Source of the DNA: Manis javanica
Lineage: Eukaryota; Chordata; Mammalia; Pholidota; Manidae
Assembly: GCF_040802235.1 (NCBI RefSeq)
Contig: NC_133156.1
Coordinates: 118,200,173-118,264,172, forward strand
DNA length: 64,000 nt
Direction of reading: 5' to 3'
Every line of letters starts with the position of its first letter. Within the stretch, counting starts at the first letter, position 1. Positions 22,720 through 32,924 of this stretch are shown one piece after another. A program made the translations under genes and the position numbers. The notes beneath the pieces were generated by a model. It searched no databases. It was given only the letters and a program-made list of their open reading frames with translations, and had not been told where the DNA came from.

Positions 22720-23553
22720 TTAATTGTCTCTGGGGGATCTAAAGTCTTCTCCTATTCCCCCTTTTTGTTTATATAAGGCATTCTTGAGGGTGAGGTGGGT
22801 GTGTTCCACCATACCCTGACCCTGAGGGTTGTAGGGAATGCCGGTAGTATGTTTGATGTCTAGAGTTTTGACAAAGGTAAGGAATGGTTTGGATGAATAC
22901 GCTGGCCCATTGTCCGTTTTCAGATGCTTGGGCTTTCCCCAGGCCGAAAATGCTTGCAAACAATGGGAAATGACATCCCGAGATTTCTCCCCCGTGTGGC
23001 AGGATGCAAAGATAACACCTGAGCAGGTGTCCACAGACACATGAACATATTTCATCCTGCCAAATTCGGGGATGTGAGTGACATCCATTTGCCAAATGTG
23101 GTTGGGAAGCAATCCTTTTGGGTTAACCCCTATGGGGGTAGGGGGAAGAAGTGATACACACCACTTGCAGCTGACCACTATGGCTCTCGCCTGTTCTCTA
23201 GTGATCTGGAACTTCAGGCGGAGGGTGGTGGCGTTAGCGTGAAATTTCTTGTGAAATAGATTGGCCTGTTCCGCAGGGTCTGTTACCACAAACATAGTAG
23301 ATTCCCCAGTCAGGGAATCCGTGCGATGGTTTCCCTTGGCGAGGGGCCCCGGAAGGGAGGTATGAGCTCTTATATGTCCAATGAAAAAGGGGTCTGAATG
23401 GTCCCAAATTATCTGCTGTAGGCATCTAAGAATATTTAAGACGGATGAGGAGGGGTTAATGTGACCTGCGCACTCTATTGCAGAGATAGCATTCACTACA
23501 TACTGGCTGTCTGATAGAAGGTTAAAGGGTTCCTTTGGAAAGAGCTCAAATGC
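22720..23553 (-). pseudogene. ERV pol: end of RNase H and integrase core
   Basis: Same frame as the preceding piece after its TGA. Residues counted from 23496: zinc-binding H82, H86, C110 and C113, and catalytic D138 (WQMDVT), D195 (KTDNG) and E231 (GMVEH). D195 and E231 are separated by exactly 35 residues, so the DD35E triad is present. The frame ends by a shift at about 22735, shortly before the C-terminal DNA-binding domain. Confidence 0.9.
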
Positions 23554-24231
23554 TCACATCACTGCCAATAGTTCTGTCTGTTTGGCCGAGGTAGTCGTGA
23601 ACTTGAAGGTCCACGAGCCATCATCAGTGACTATGGGCCCAATGCCAGTTTTAGAACCATCAGTGAACAGTACTCTTACTTTAGGTATGGGTTTATGTCT
23701 GGTGTTTCTCGGGAAAACAACTGGGTTAGACAAGCAAAATTGTAGCCACAGATGCTTTGGGTAATGATTGTCAAAGGAGGCTTGAGAGACGGTGTGTACA
23801 ATGGCCCATGTGTCACAGCAGGAGGCAAGGCACTCTAACTGTGTCACTGAGTATGGAGTTATGATAATAGAGGGTGCTATTCCAAAGGTTTTGACTGCCA
23901 CCTTGATTCCCTTGAGGATTAAATCTGCTATAGACTGTGGGTACCAAATCAACATCTTTCCTGGTGAATGAGCTAAATACACCCACAGAAGGGGTCCCTC
24001 TTGCCAGAGCATGCCTCTGGGGCTATGATTGCTGAGAAGCGTAATAAAGGAAAGAGTTTTCTGATAATTTATTCTATCCACTTGAGCAAGTTCTAAACGG
24101 GATTGGATGAGTTCCAATGCCCTTCTTGCTTGATCAGTGAGTGAGCGGGGTGATGTTAGATCTGGGTCACCTCTCAGTATAGCATAGAGAGGTCGGAGCT
24201 CTTCATCAGTAAGCTTTAGGTAGGGTCGCAC
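23554..24231 (-). pseudogene. ERV pol: RT connection and RNase H
   Basis: The frame holds the thumb/connection and the RNase H start VLFTDGSKTGIG with its first catalytic aspartate; the glutamate of TELLAV follows near the end. An in-frame TGA at 23554-23556 cuts RNase H. The third aspartate (SDSQYV) lies beyond the stop in the same frame, at about 23500-23520. Confidence 0.85.
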
Positions 24232-24265
24232 CCAATTTATATCACCAAGCAGTTTCTGGAAATCA

Positions 24266-25023
24266 TTAAGATTTTTTTAGGTGATCTGTCCTTATAACTA
24301 TTTTCAAGGGTCTGGCCAGGGTGCTTTCTAATCTCATTCCTAAATAACTCTTGGCACTAGTCTTCTGGATTTTTTCTGGGGCTATAGCCAGGCCCCATTT
24401 TTGGAAATGCGACTGCAAGAAACAGAGACCTTGCTCTAGCTCCCTGCTGCTCTCATGACACAAAAGGATGTCATCCATATAATGATAGATGATCATGTTA
24501 GGAAATTTTCCTCTGACAACTGACAAAGCCTTACTCACATATAGTTGACACATAGTGGGGCTATTGGCCATTCCCTGCGGTAATACTCTCCATTCATAGC
24601 GCTCATCTGGGCGGTCATGGTTAATGGCAGGTATGGTAAAGGCAAATTTGGCACAATCTTCAGGGTGAAGGGGGATAGAAAAGAAACAGTCTTTGATATC
24701 CACAACTATCGTTTCCCAATCCTTAGGCAGGGCCATGGGCAGTGGCAAACCCAGTTGTATTGAGCCCATAAGCACCATCTGCTTATTTACAGCTCTAAGG
24801 TCATGTAAAAGCCTCCACTTCCCTGTTTTCTTTCTTATCACAAAAATAGGTGTGTTCCAGGGGGAGGTAGAGGCCTGAATATGCTTGGCAGCAAGCTGCT
24901 CCTGTACTAAAGTGTGGGCTGCTTCCTTCTTCTCTTTAGTAAGGGGCCACTGAGGAACCCACACAGGATTCTCAGATCGCCACTGAATCTTTATTTGCTG
25001 TTCTCCTTCAGTGACCCCAAGGA
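24266..25023 (-). pseudogene. ERV pol: reverse transcriptase fingers-palm
   Basis: Open pol frame from the pro-pol slip site. Counted from 24964, the catalytic aspartates are D89 (VVDIKD) and D164/D165 in YMDD (162-165). LPQGMANSPTMCQ lies at 128-140. The frame is lost in an A7 tract (24272-24278), after which RT thumb/connection text continues in a different frame. It would copy viral RNA to DNA, primed by tRNA-Phe; here it is interrupted. Confidence 0.9.
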
Positions 25024-25773
25024 AAAACCCAGCCCGGGCCCTCCAAATCGACTGGGCGTAATGTTAGACAAAGGAATGGGCTTTTCTCGACCCGACAAGT
25101 TCTTCCCAAGTCCACCTGTCCCGGGGTAGCCCTGTCTTTTCATAATGCAGTTAGACTGTTCACTGTAGAAAGTTTCCATGGTCAATTTGAGATTCATTTG
25201 GGTTAGTACATCTCTTCCCCAGAGGGACACGGGTATGTTTAGCATGAAGGGTTGAATTATCCCCTCGTGCCCTTCTTGGTCCATCCAAGACAGTGAAGCA
25301 GCACTACATAGGGGTGCTTGGGCTATCCCGAGTCCTCTTAAGGTTTGTGCAGCTTGATTTAAAGGCCATTCCTTCGGCCATTCATCTTCCTTTATGATAC
25401 TACGGTCTGCTCCTGTGTCCAGCAATCCTGAGAAATGCCTACCTCTGATCTCTAAGGTGTGCATGGGCTTGGTTCCCAAATCCAATGTAAAACAAGCCAG
25501 CGGAGCCCCAGAAGACCCAAACCCTTGCTGTCCTTGAACAGCATTTTTATGAGCATATAAATCATGTTTGCTAGGAAGCATAAGAATTTGAGCAATGCGA
25601 TCTCCTGGGCTAATAGCCATGATTCCTCGTGGGAAGGAGACCATAATTTTAACTATTCCTTCATAGTCTGGATCTATAACTCCTGGGTGTACTATTAACC
25701 CTGCTTTAGGGTTAATAGTTATTGGGAGCTCCAGCCCAATAAGAGACCCACTACTCCTTTTGCCAAAGGTCCC
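24991..25773 (-). pseudogene. ERV dUTPase C-terminal part, protease and G-patch
   Basis: Continues the frame of the preceding feature after its TAA. The dUTPase motif GDRIAQ is followed by the retroviral protease active site LLDTGAD (catalytic D at residue 76 counted from the methionine at 25644). The C-terminus has a glycine-rich FGGPGLGF segment like the G-patch of beta-type proteases. The frame ends at a TAA at 24991-24993. Apart from the upstream stop this part looks intact. Confidence 0.85.
25024..25030 (-). promoter_or_regulatory. pro-pol -1 frameshift heptamer GGGTTTT
   Basis: GGGTTTT on the minus strand fits the X-XXY-YYZ rule in the protease frame (codons CTG GGT TTT). A -1 slip at this point enters the open pol frame directly. 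It lies about 30 bases before the pro stop. Confidence 0.7.
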
Positions 25774-26781
25774 TTAAAATCTGACTACAACTTGAACTCC
25801 CATCTCGGGGGTCAATACGAGTCTGGTGGTGGCACAGATGTCCACTCCTGCGCTTCCTGCTGTTGCTCTCCGTGATCCTTCGGTGCTGGGTGAACTCCCT
25901 GATCTGTCAAGGGGTGGTGAGTTCTGGGTATCTGTTGAACCACCCCAGACATTTGCGAGCCCTGAGGTGGAGGGCCCCTCCTCCCGTTTTTTTGGCTCTT
26001 GAGGGGGCAGCGGTCGGCCTTCCACATCCACCACTGACCTACACTCACTGGCCCAGTGATTTCCTTTTCTACATCTTGGGCATAATCTTGGTTTGGGCCT
26101 GCTAGCAAGTTTGTTGGCTTCCTTCAACTTGGGGCAATCTCTTTTCAAATGACCCATTTGTTTGCAGTAGAAACAGGCCCCAGGAGGGGTTGACCTGCCA
26201 CGAGCATCTCTCAATCCCTGAGTTATGGCTGCGGCCATAACCTGTCCTTGCACCACGCTGTCATTAATGTCCCTACAAACCTTAATATAAGTACTCAGAT
26301 CTTTGTTCTTCCAGGGTCTTATGGCCTCCCTACACCATTTGTTGGCCTGCTCATAGGCCAGCTGCTTCACAAGGGGCATAGCAGTATCAACATCACCAAA
26401 TATGCGACTGGCTGTTTGCATCAGTCTGGCTAGAAAGTCTGCATATGGCTCTTTAGATCCTTGCAACACCTTTGACAGCTGACCCTGTAGGTCACCTGTG
26501 CCTTGCAGCGTCTTCCAGGCCCTCACTGCTGCCGCGGCTATTTGCATATATACCGCTGGGGGGAATCCTACCTGATTCTGTTGACCCAAATATGGACCCG
26601 TGCCCATCAACATGTCTAAGTTCCATTGATGATTACCTGCTGCGGCATTACACCGAGCCGTGTCCTGTGAAAATTCTTGCCAGGCTGTCTTAAATGTCAG
26701 GTACTGACCTCCAGAGAGGGCTGCTCTTGCTACATTGGCCCAATCATCCGGCGTCAGATTAAGAGAAGCTACTGACTCCAC
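25774..26781 (-). pseudogene. ERV gag capsid-nucleocapsid read in frame into dUTPase
   Basis: One 335-codon frame contains the capsid C-terminal domain with a major-homology-like segment (QGSKEPYADFLARL, residues 107-120). It has two CCHC zinc knuckles, C203-C216 (CFYCKQMGHLKRDC) and C234-C247 (CPRCRKGNHWASEC). It continues without a stop into the dUTPase start AGSAGVDI (residues 308-315). A TAA at 25774-25776 interrupts dUTPase; the same frame then goes on into protease. Beta-like viruses keep gag and pro in different frames, so the fusion here is abnormal and is explained by the A tract at 25987-25993. Confidence 0.85.
25986..25993 (-). promoter_or_regulatory. Altered gag-pro slippery site (A7C)
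   Basis: The minus strand reads AAAAAAAC between the second zinc knuckle and dUTPase. AAAAAAC is the known gag-pro -1 frameshift heptamer of mouse mammary tumour virus. With seven A residues, upstream gag and downstream pro share one frame. The competing frame downstream stays open to 25812 and is rich in P and Q, as expected of an original gag tail. Confidence 0.65.
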
Positions 26782-27120
26782 TAAAGAAACAGTGAAAGCT
26801 GCCTAGGGGCCATACGTTGTGGAAGCTTCCTTCAGACTTTTAATGACCTTGATGATACCTCTGTTGTGTATTAGAGTCTTCAAATACAGGGAAAGCGGCA
26901 CTTCCTTGTTCTCTCAGCCACTCCCTCCACCCCCCTCTTTCTAGTCCTTGATTGCAATCACACGTATGACGACAGGGCTGTACATGATACGGGGGCAGTT
27001 CTGCAAATGAAGCCGGAGGAAGAGGGGGGGCTGACGGCACCATTTTCAAGGACGGTTTCAGGGTTGTTGAGAGGGGGGTGTCCTCCGACTCCTCTTCCTC
27101 TTTCTGTTGCCTCAGCTGCG
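26782..27120 (-). pseudogene. ERV gag, MA-CA junction, frameshifted
   Basis: A proline-rich segment and the beginning of capsid are split over at least two frames (26958-27152 and 26840-27049). A shift near 26845 and an in-frame TAG at about 26805 separate it from the long downstream frame. No intact product is possible. Confidence 0.65.
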
Positions 27121-27606
27121 TTAGGGAGGGATAACTGCGGGGGATAGGGCATTCCTTCCTCTGGCGATTCTAAGTGTTCTTATATGCTTTTCTAATTCCT
27201 CCCCCGATAGCTCCCCTTCCTCATCTGTAGATCCTCCTCGCTCGGACCCCCTCTCTGAGGTCCTAGCGGAGGATCTTTCCTCCTGGACATCTTCCAGGAC
27301 TTCCTCCCCCTCTCTTATAGCCTCTCTGCAGCTTGGCTTATCCTCCTTAAGGCACCCCCTGACTAGACTCCATATAGGAATCGTCCCTACCGGGAGCGGT
27401 TCCGCTTGATCTGCTTTGCGCAGATCGTTCCCTAGTCTTTCCCACAAGGGGGCAGTGATCCTTCCCTCATCCAAAAACCACTGCGCATGCTTCTCAACAG
27501 TATGTAAGAAAGCCCTCGCGGTTTTAGCCTTTAATGGAGTTCCATTAGCCCTTAGGAGTGCCCGGAGTGGTTCCTCCGCCCACATCCTAGACACCTCTGA
27601 ACCCAT
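27121..27606 (-). pseudogene. ERV gag, matrix (MA) part
   Basis: Starts MGSEVSRMW, with glycine at position 2 as in myristoylated Gag proteins. A helical MA-like region of about 100 residues follows, then an acidic/serine-rich linker (residues ~105-140). The frame meets a TAA at 27121-27123, after which gag text continues in other frames. In the parent virus MA would target Gag to membranes. Confidence 0.75.
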
Positions 27607-28023
27607 AGTGCGGAGGAAAGGAGGTTGACTCTATTCTAAGTTGAGGTTACGTGCGCCCGTGCTCGTACCCCTGAATTAAGTCTCCTTACAGCCTGAGAGT
27701 CCTCGCTAACTGGTTTTCTTCACTTCCCGCGAACTTTAGTCTACGTCGGTTTACCTGCGAACTTTCCACAGCGCTCTTATTCTTTCGTGAGGAAACGCAG
27801 AAACATATACAGACTTAGACAGAACAAGACAAGGAACACAAAGGCTAAACACACACACCACAATTGCTTGCATTCGCACGACCTGATGTTGCTTTCACTT
27901 TGTCCCTGACCATACTCACCACTCTCCAAAATGTCAGTCACTCGTGTAACTCTTCCAAAGGGTGTCCACTCGGATCGCCGCAGGGTGAGAAGTTCCACTC
28001 TGTCCTCAGACACCAGGTCTTGA
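27607..28023 (-). other. ERV untranslated leader
   Basis: The region between primer site and gag start should contain the packaging signal and a splice donor (27911-27920). A 90-codon open frame across it (27777-28049) starts in the LTR and has no recognised similarity; I treat it as chance. Confidence 0.6.
27911..27920 (-). promoter_or_regulatory. Candidate leader splice donor of the ERV
   Basis: GGTGAGTATG on the minus strand lies about 110 bp after the primer site and 300 bp before the gag start, where retroviral env mRNAs usually take their donor. Motif only; the acceptor was not identified. Confidence 0.4.
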
Positions 28024-28041
28024 TCCCGGGTTTCGGCACCA
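28024..28041 (-). promoter_or_regulatory. Primer binding site, tRNA-Phe type
   Basis: TGGTGCCGAAACCCGGGA on the minus strand is the exact complement of the 3' end of mammalian tRNA-Phe, ending in its CCA. The same primer type is known for rodent IAP elements. Confidence 0.85.
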
Positions 28042-28435
28042 GCTATCATGTCCCACCACCTAGGGCAACGGCAGGAGAACGATCACCGAAGGCCTGGTTC
28101 ATTAGGAATCTTTATTATGGGCGTCCAAGCATCCATCTAGCGAAAGGCAAAAGCAAAAAATAACAACCACAACCACTTCCTCCAGAGCAGCAGCTTATAT
28201 AGCATATCCCAACCAATCAGCTGACTGATCACGCGCCAGGTTCAGTCTTATTGGAAACATGTGAAAAGCATGCTATGAGCACGAGCACAGAAATGGGGAC
28301 AAGCCAATCATAGAGACTTCCTTATGTGCTGAGCTGTAGGGCCAGGAAGGGTGGTGTCTAGGAAGCAGGCGCCATCTTTAGGGCGTTGTCCAGCTAGAGT
28401 GGGGCTCAGCCTCAGCCGTAGGCCGGGCCCCCACA
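28042..28435 (-). repeat. ERV 5' LTR with promoter and polyadenylation signals
   Basis: Starts TGTGGGGGCCCGGCC at 28435 on the minus strand. TATATAAG is at 28194-28201, CCAAT-type boxes are around 28211-28220 and 28245-28252, and AATAAA is at 28111-28116. Transcription should therefore start about 25-30 bp downstream of the TATA box (near 28168) and R should end near 28090. The end of U5 abuts the primer binding site at 28041. Confidence 0.9.
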
Positions 28436-28441
28436 TCCTTC

Positions 28442-28744
28442 TTTATTTCTTCTTACTTTCTTTGTTTTGAAGTCTATTTTGTCTGATACTAGTATTGCAA
28501 CACCTCCTTTTTTCTCCCTGTTGTTTGAATGAAATATCTTTTTCCATCCCTTGACTTTATGTCTGTGCATGTCTTTGCATTTGAGATGAGTGTCTTGTAA
28601 GCACCATATAGATGGGTCTTGCTTTTTTGTCCAATCTATTACTCTGTGTCTTTTGATTGGTGCATTCAGTCCATTTACATTTAGGGTGATTATTGAAAGA
28701 TATGTACTAATTACCATTACAGGCTTTAGATTCGTGGTTACCAA
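28442..28744 (-). pseudogene. L1 ORF2, N-terminal part before the ERV
   Basis: Starts at the ORF2 methionine (28744) and shows the first endonuclease motif LNVNGLNAPIKRHR. The apparent continuation of the frame to 28412 crosses into the LTR and is an artefact of the insertion. Confidence 0.85.
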
Positions 28745-29059
28745 AGGTTCCAGGTTACTTTCCTTACTATCTAGGAGTCTAACTTAACTCACTTAGTATG
28801 CTGTTACAAATGCAATCTAAAGGTTCTTTTCTATTTCTCCTCCTTTTTCTTTTTCTTCCTCCCTCATTCTTTATATATTAGGTATCAAATTCTGTACTTT
28901 TTGTCCATCCCTTGATTGACTTTGAGGATAGTTAATTTAATTTTGCATTTGCTTCATAATTAGCTGTTCTACTTTCTTTACTGTGGTTTTATTTCCTCTG
29001 GTGACAGCTATTAAACCTTAGGAACACTTCCATCTATACCAATCCCTAAAAAATAGACC

Positions 29060-29877
29060 GTAGAGATGGTTTGTGGGAGGTAAATTCTCTCAGCTTTTGC
29101 TTATCTGGAAATTGTTTAATCGCTCCTTCAAATTTAAATGATAATCTTGCCAGATAAAGTAATCTTGATTCCAGGCGCTTCTGCTTCATTGCATTGAATA
29201 CATCATGCCATTCCTTTCTGGCTGAAAGGTTTCTCCTCAGAAGTCTGATGTTAGCCTAATGGGCTTTCCTTTGTATGTGATCTTATTTCTCTCTCTGGCT
29301 CCTTTTAATAGTCTGTCCTTATCTTTGATCTTTGCCAATTTTATTACCATATATCTTGGTGTTGTCTTCTCTGGCTCCCTTGTGTTGGGAGGTCTGTGCA
29401 CCTTCATGGCCTGAGAGACTCTCTCCTTCCCCAGATTGGGGAAGTTTTCAGCAACTACCTCCTCAAAGACACTTTCTATCCCTTTCTCTCTCTCCTCTTC
29501 TGGTATCCCTATAATGTGAATATTGTTCCGTTTGGATTGATCACACAGTTCTCTCAATATTCTTTCATTCTTAGAGATCCTTTTTTTTCTCTGTGCCTCA
29601 GCTTCTTTGTATTCCTCTTCTCTAGTTTCTGTTTCATTTATCATCTCCTCCACTGTATCCAACCTGCTTTTAATACCCTCCATCGTGCTCTTCAATGATT
29701 GGATCTCTGACCTGAATTTTTGAGCTCTTGGATGTCTTTCCGTACCTCCATTAGCTTGTTGATGATTTTTATTTTGAACTCCCTTTCAGGAAGAGTCACA
29801 AGGTCCATGTCACTTAAATCTTTCTTGGGAGTTGTATTAATAATTTGACTCTGAACCAGGTTTCTTTGGAGTTTCAT
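29060..29877 (-). pseudogene. L1 ORF1 (RNA-binding coiled-coil protein), broken
   Basis: Minus-strand frames 29692-29877 and 29237-29695 show a glutamate/lysine-rich heptad region, then the RRM-type part with ILRELCDQSKRNNIHIIGIP and FPNLGKERVSQ. After a stop at about 29237 the C-terminal domain (text like ARKEWHDVFNAMKQK) continues in another frame to about 29060. ORF1p normally trimerises and coats L1 RNA; here at least two breaks remain. Confidence 0.75.
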
Positions 29878-31272
29878 ATTTGTATTGGCACCCTCTCATT
29901 TCCAGAAGCTCTAATCTGGAGCTGCTCAGTCCCTGAAGCAATGTCAGTGGTCAAAGGGGAGCAGTATTGGTTTCTGGGGGGAGGAAAGAGCTCTTCCCTG
30001 CTTCCCAGCTGCTATGCCTGTCCACTGCCTGAACCAGTGGGCCGAGCACACAGGTATAAGCTTTTGTCCCAGAGAAGCCAGATATGTATCCCTGCTTTCC
30101 ACAAGTGGCTGGAATCTCAGTCTCTCTAGGAATTCTGCCTGTATTAGCTTTCCAACCCCATAATCACATGGGTATCATGAAAGCACCATGAAATGTAGGT
30201 TTGTGCTCCCAGAAGAGATCTCCAGAGCTAGGTATTCAGCAGTCCCACGCCTTCCACTCCCTCCCTGTTCTGTTTCTCTTACTCTGACCCGTGAGCTGGG
30301 GTGGGGGAAGGGCTTGGGTCCCTCCGGGCCATGGCTCTGGTACGTTACCCTGTTCCATGAGGTCTGCTCTTTTCTCCAGGTGTGTGCCATCTGGCACCAT
30401 CCACTTTCCTGTTGCTCTCTCAGGATTAGTTACACCAACTATATTTTCTAATTGTATATGGTTTTAGGAGGAAGCCTCTGTCTCTCCTCTCACACCGCCA
30501 TCTTTAATCCGATGGGGCCTACTTCTTTTTAGTGTGCTTCACTTTATTGTGCTTCAGAGATACTGAGTTTTTTACAAATCAAAGATTTGGGGCAATGCTG
30601 CATTGAACAAGTCTTATTAGCACTATTTTCCAATAGCATTTGTTTACTTCATGTCTCTGTGTCATGTTTTAGTAATTCTTGCAATATTTGAGAAATTTCA
30701 TTATTTGCTATGGCGATCTATGATTAGTGATCTTTGATGTTACAGTTGTATTTGGAGCACCATGAACCATGCCCATAGAAGACAGTGAATTTAATAACTG
30801 TTGTCTGACTGCTCCACTGACCTGCTGTTCCCTGACTTTTCCCCTTTCCTTGAACCTCCCTGTTTAAGTAGCCAAGACACAATGATACAGAAATTAGGCA
30901 GTTAATAACTGTACAGTGGTTTCTAAGTGTTCAAGTGAAAAAAAGAGTCTCACATCTCTCACTTTAAATCAAAAGCTAGAAATAATTAAGTTGAAGCCAA
31001 TGCTTATTTACCATTCAAGTAAGACCCTACACCAGCAAAAAGATTACAACTCACTGAAAGCTCAGATGATGGTTAGCACATTTTAGCAATAAAGTATTTT
31101 TAAATTAAGGTATGTAAATTGTTCTTTTAGACATAATCCTAATGTACACGTAACAGACTACAATATGGTGTAAACATAACTTTTATGCACACTGAAACCT
31201 AAAATGTCATGTGACTCACTTTATTGTGGTAGCCTGGAACCCAACCCACAATATCACCAAGGTGTGTCTGTA

Positions 31273-32020
31273 GATTAATAGCCAATAAGCACATGAAAAG
31301 GTGCTCAGCATGAATAGTCATCAGGGAATTTAAAAGTAAAACCACAACACTTACTACTACATAACTATTAGAATGCTAAAATTGAAAGGATTGACAGTAT
31401 CAAGTGAGGATGTAAAACAACTGAAATTTTCATACATTGCCAATGAAAATGAAAAATAGTTTTACTACTTTGGAAAACAGTCTGGCTGTTTCATGTAAAG
31501 TTAAATGTACACCTTACCATACAATCCAACAATTCTCCTAGCTGTTAATCAGGAGAAATGAGAAGATAGACCCACTCAAGACTAAAAAAACACTGTTCCT
31601 AGCAGTTTCATTCATAGTGGCCATGAACTGGAAATAGCCAAAATATCCATCAACAGGCAAATGGATAAATAAATGGTGGTATATCCATCCAGTGGTGGTC
31701 TATTGAGCAGTGAAAAGTAATGACTGATGCATCAAAAAATCATTATGCTCAGAGAAAGAAGAGGGCATGCTGATTCCATCTATGTAAATCTCTCTAAAGA
31801 CAAAGCTTCATCAGTAGTGACAAAAAGATCAGAGGTTGTCTGGGGCCAAGAATTGGGTGGGGTGACTGAGGAAGGGCACAGGGAACTTTTGGGTTGACAG
31901 CAATATTCTTTATTGTTGGTTGTGTTATTTACATGGGTGTATACATACGTCAAAATTTATCAGAGTATGCTTAAAATGGGAATGTGTTTTGATATATAAA
32001 CTACTTAAGTAAATTTTTTT
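31273..32020 (+). mobile_element. Old L1M: end of ORF2 and 3' UTR, right part of interrupted copy
   Basis: Continues the L1M copy broken at 17150. Decayed ORF2 3' text follows (GAAATAGCCAAAATATCCATCAAC, TATGCTCAGAGAAAGAAG), then the 3' UTR (GTCTGGGGCCAAGAATTGG, TTGGTTGTGTTATTTACATGGGTG) and an A/T-rich end near 32020. Confidence 0.8.
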
Positions 32021-32269
32021 TAAAAAACCAAAGAAGTTCTTGTCAAATGTAAAAAAATGTGATTCTACATTTGTTTCATATATTTCTATGTTCCGGTTGT
32101 TTTTTTCTGTATTTGCTATTATTTCACAATTATTTGATAGAAGAAACAATTTAGAGTTCAATAAAACTCAGACTCTGGACATTGCATATTTGGGGGTCTT
32201 GATCATTTTATCACCCTGTCAGCCTTTTCAATGTGTCCTGTGCAGTGGCAGAAGTCCCCAGAATTAATC

Positions 32270-32455
32270 CAGAGGCAGAGAGGGGAGTTTGGCAGTTGCA
32301 TGTATTCACATATCTTGAGTTGGAATCTCACCTCCTCAATTTAGCATTACAGAGGCTGTATAACAATTATGTAACTTTTTTTAAGCTGGGTTTTTGTATA
32401 ATGATGGTGAGGATTAAATGCAACACAATATGAACAGCTTTGAACTTGCAGTGAG
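32270..32455 (+). mobile_element. MIR element
   Basis: Diverged MIR pattern: TTGAGTTGGAATCTCACC, a TATAACAATTATGTAACTT core and GATGGTGAGGATTAAATGCAA near its end. Weak ends, no duplication visible. Confidence 0.55.
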
Positions 32456-32924
32456 TAGTGATCCTTAGAGTACCAAGAAGTGAGAATGCCTCTGAAGGAA
32501 TTGCTAGAGACAGAGGGAGGGAGGAAGGTTGATGAAGAGGAGCGGCCTACTTTTACTTCTGGGATACATTCTTTTTGCCTCCTTATGAATTTTTTTTAAT
32601 CCTTAATATTTTATCCTTTAGGACTTTGAGAGTTGTATGTATATATGAAATGTAGCATGATCCAAGTGTGTTGTCAGCCTTCCTCCAAGGAGGCACAGTT
32701 CTTTAGCATCACAGTCTCCTGTTGACTTCATAAGTAACACAGAGTTTACTTCATTAGTAACTGACTTAACTATTCCTGAACAAATTTGGTTCGCAATTGA
32801 GTGTTTTTTTCAATTCTGAAGTTCTACCTTCTAGTAGTCAGGATTCTTTGTAACCAAAAACTGGTTTACTCTTCTGCCCAACCATTAAATAATTTTGGTG
32901 TTTTGTAGAGACATTATAGTGAAT

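Larger units (their letters stand above)
21136..28435 (-). mobile_element. Class II (beta-like) endogenous retrovirus provirus
   Basis: Two LTRs of about 390 bp flank a 6.5-kb internal region with a tRNA-Phe primer site, gag, dUTPase/protease, pol, a reduced env and a polypurine tract, all on the minus strand. Near-identical 6-bp flanks TCCTTT (21130-21135) and TCCTTC (28436-28441) fit the class II target duplication size, with one later change. The exact LTR terminus at the U5 side is uncertain by about 10 bp. It sits inside L1 ORF2. By hand I count about 14 substitutions and one 3-bp indel between the LTRs over some 375 aligned bases, many of them C/T or G/A. Confidence 0.95.
17170..30515 (-). 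mobile_element. Full-length L1 (about 6.04 kb) interrupted by an ERV
   Basis: Target duplications GGCCTACTTC(C)TTTT lie at 17155-17169 and 30516-30530. The minus strand starts at a 5' UTR with a YY1-type box AAGATGGCGG (30495-30504) and carries ORF1 (about 29060-29877). ORF2 is split by the ERV (28442-28744, then 17895-21135). After the 3' UTR comes an A-rich/(TAAA)n tail at 17161-17222. Without the ERV it measures about 6,040 bp. Both ORFs have frameshifts and stops, so it is no longer autonomous. It is antisense to TTC33. Confidence 0.9.
17153..31270 (+). mobile_element. Tigger1-like DNA transposon, split by an L1 insertion
   Basis: Left end CAGGCCTACTTC at 17153; the remainder resumes at 30516 and ends with GATATCACCAAGGTGTGTCTG-like inverted terminal sequence at 31270. 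TA dinucleotides at 17151-17152 and 31271-31272 are the target duplication. The internal text matches Tigger1: a 5' region with TTTTTTACAAATCAAAG, then the start of the pogo-type transposase frame near 30924-30990 (reading close to KCSSEKKSLTSLTLNQKLE). It then jumps to the 3' end, so it is an internally deleted copy of about 770 bp without its catalytic domain. Confidence 0.85.

Noticed and set aside
22084..22742. + strand frames of 110-135 codons across the ERV env/pol junction
   Set aside because: Antisense of retroviral coding sequence with alanine/proline-rich low complexity.
27777..28049. 90-codon minus-strand frame in the ERV leader with a hydrophobic C-terminus
   Set aside because: Starts in the LTR/primer-site region and ends before gag; no similarity known to me, most likely chance.
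30175..30451. Frames in the L1 5' UTR
   Set aside because: GC-richer untranslated region of the L1; not conserved in the second full-length L1.
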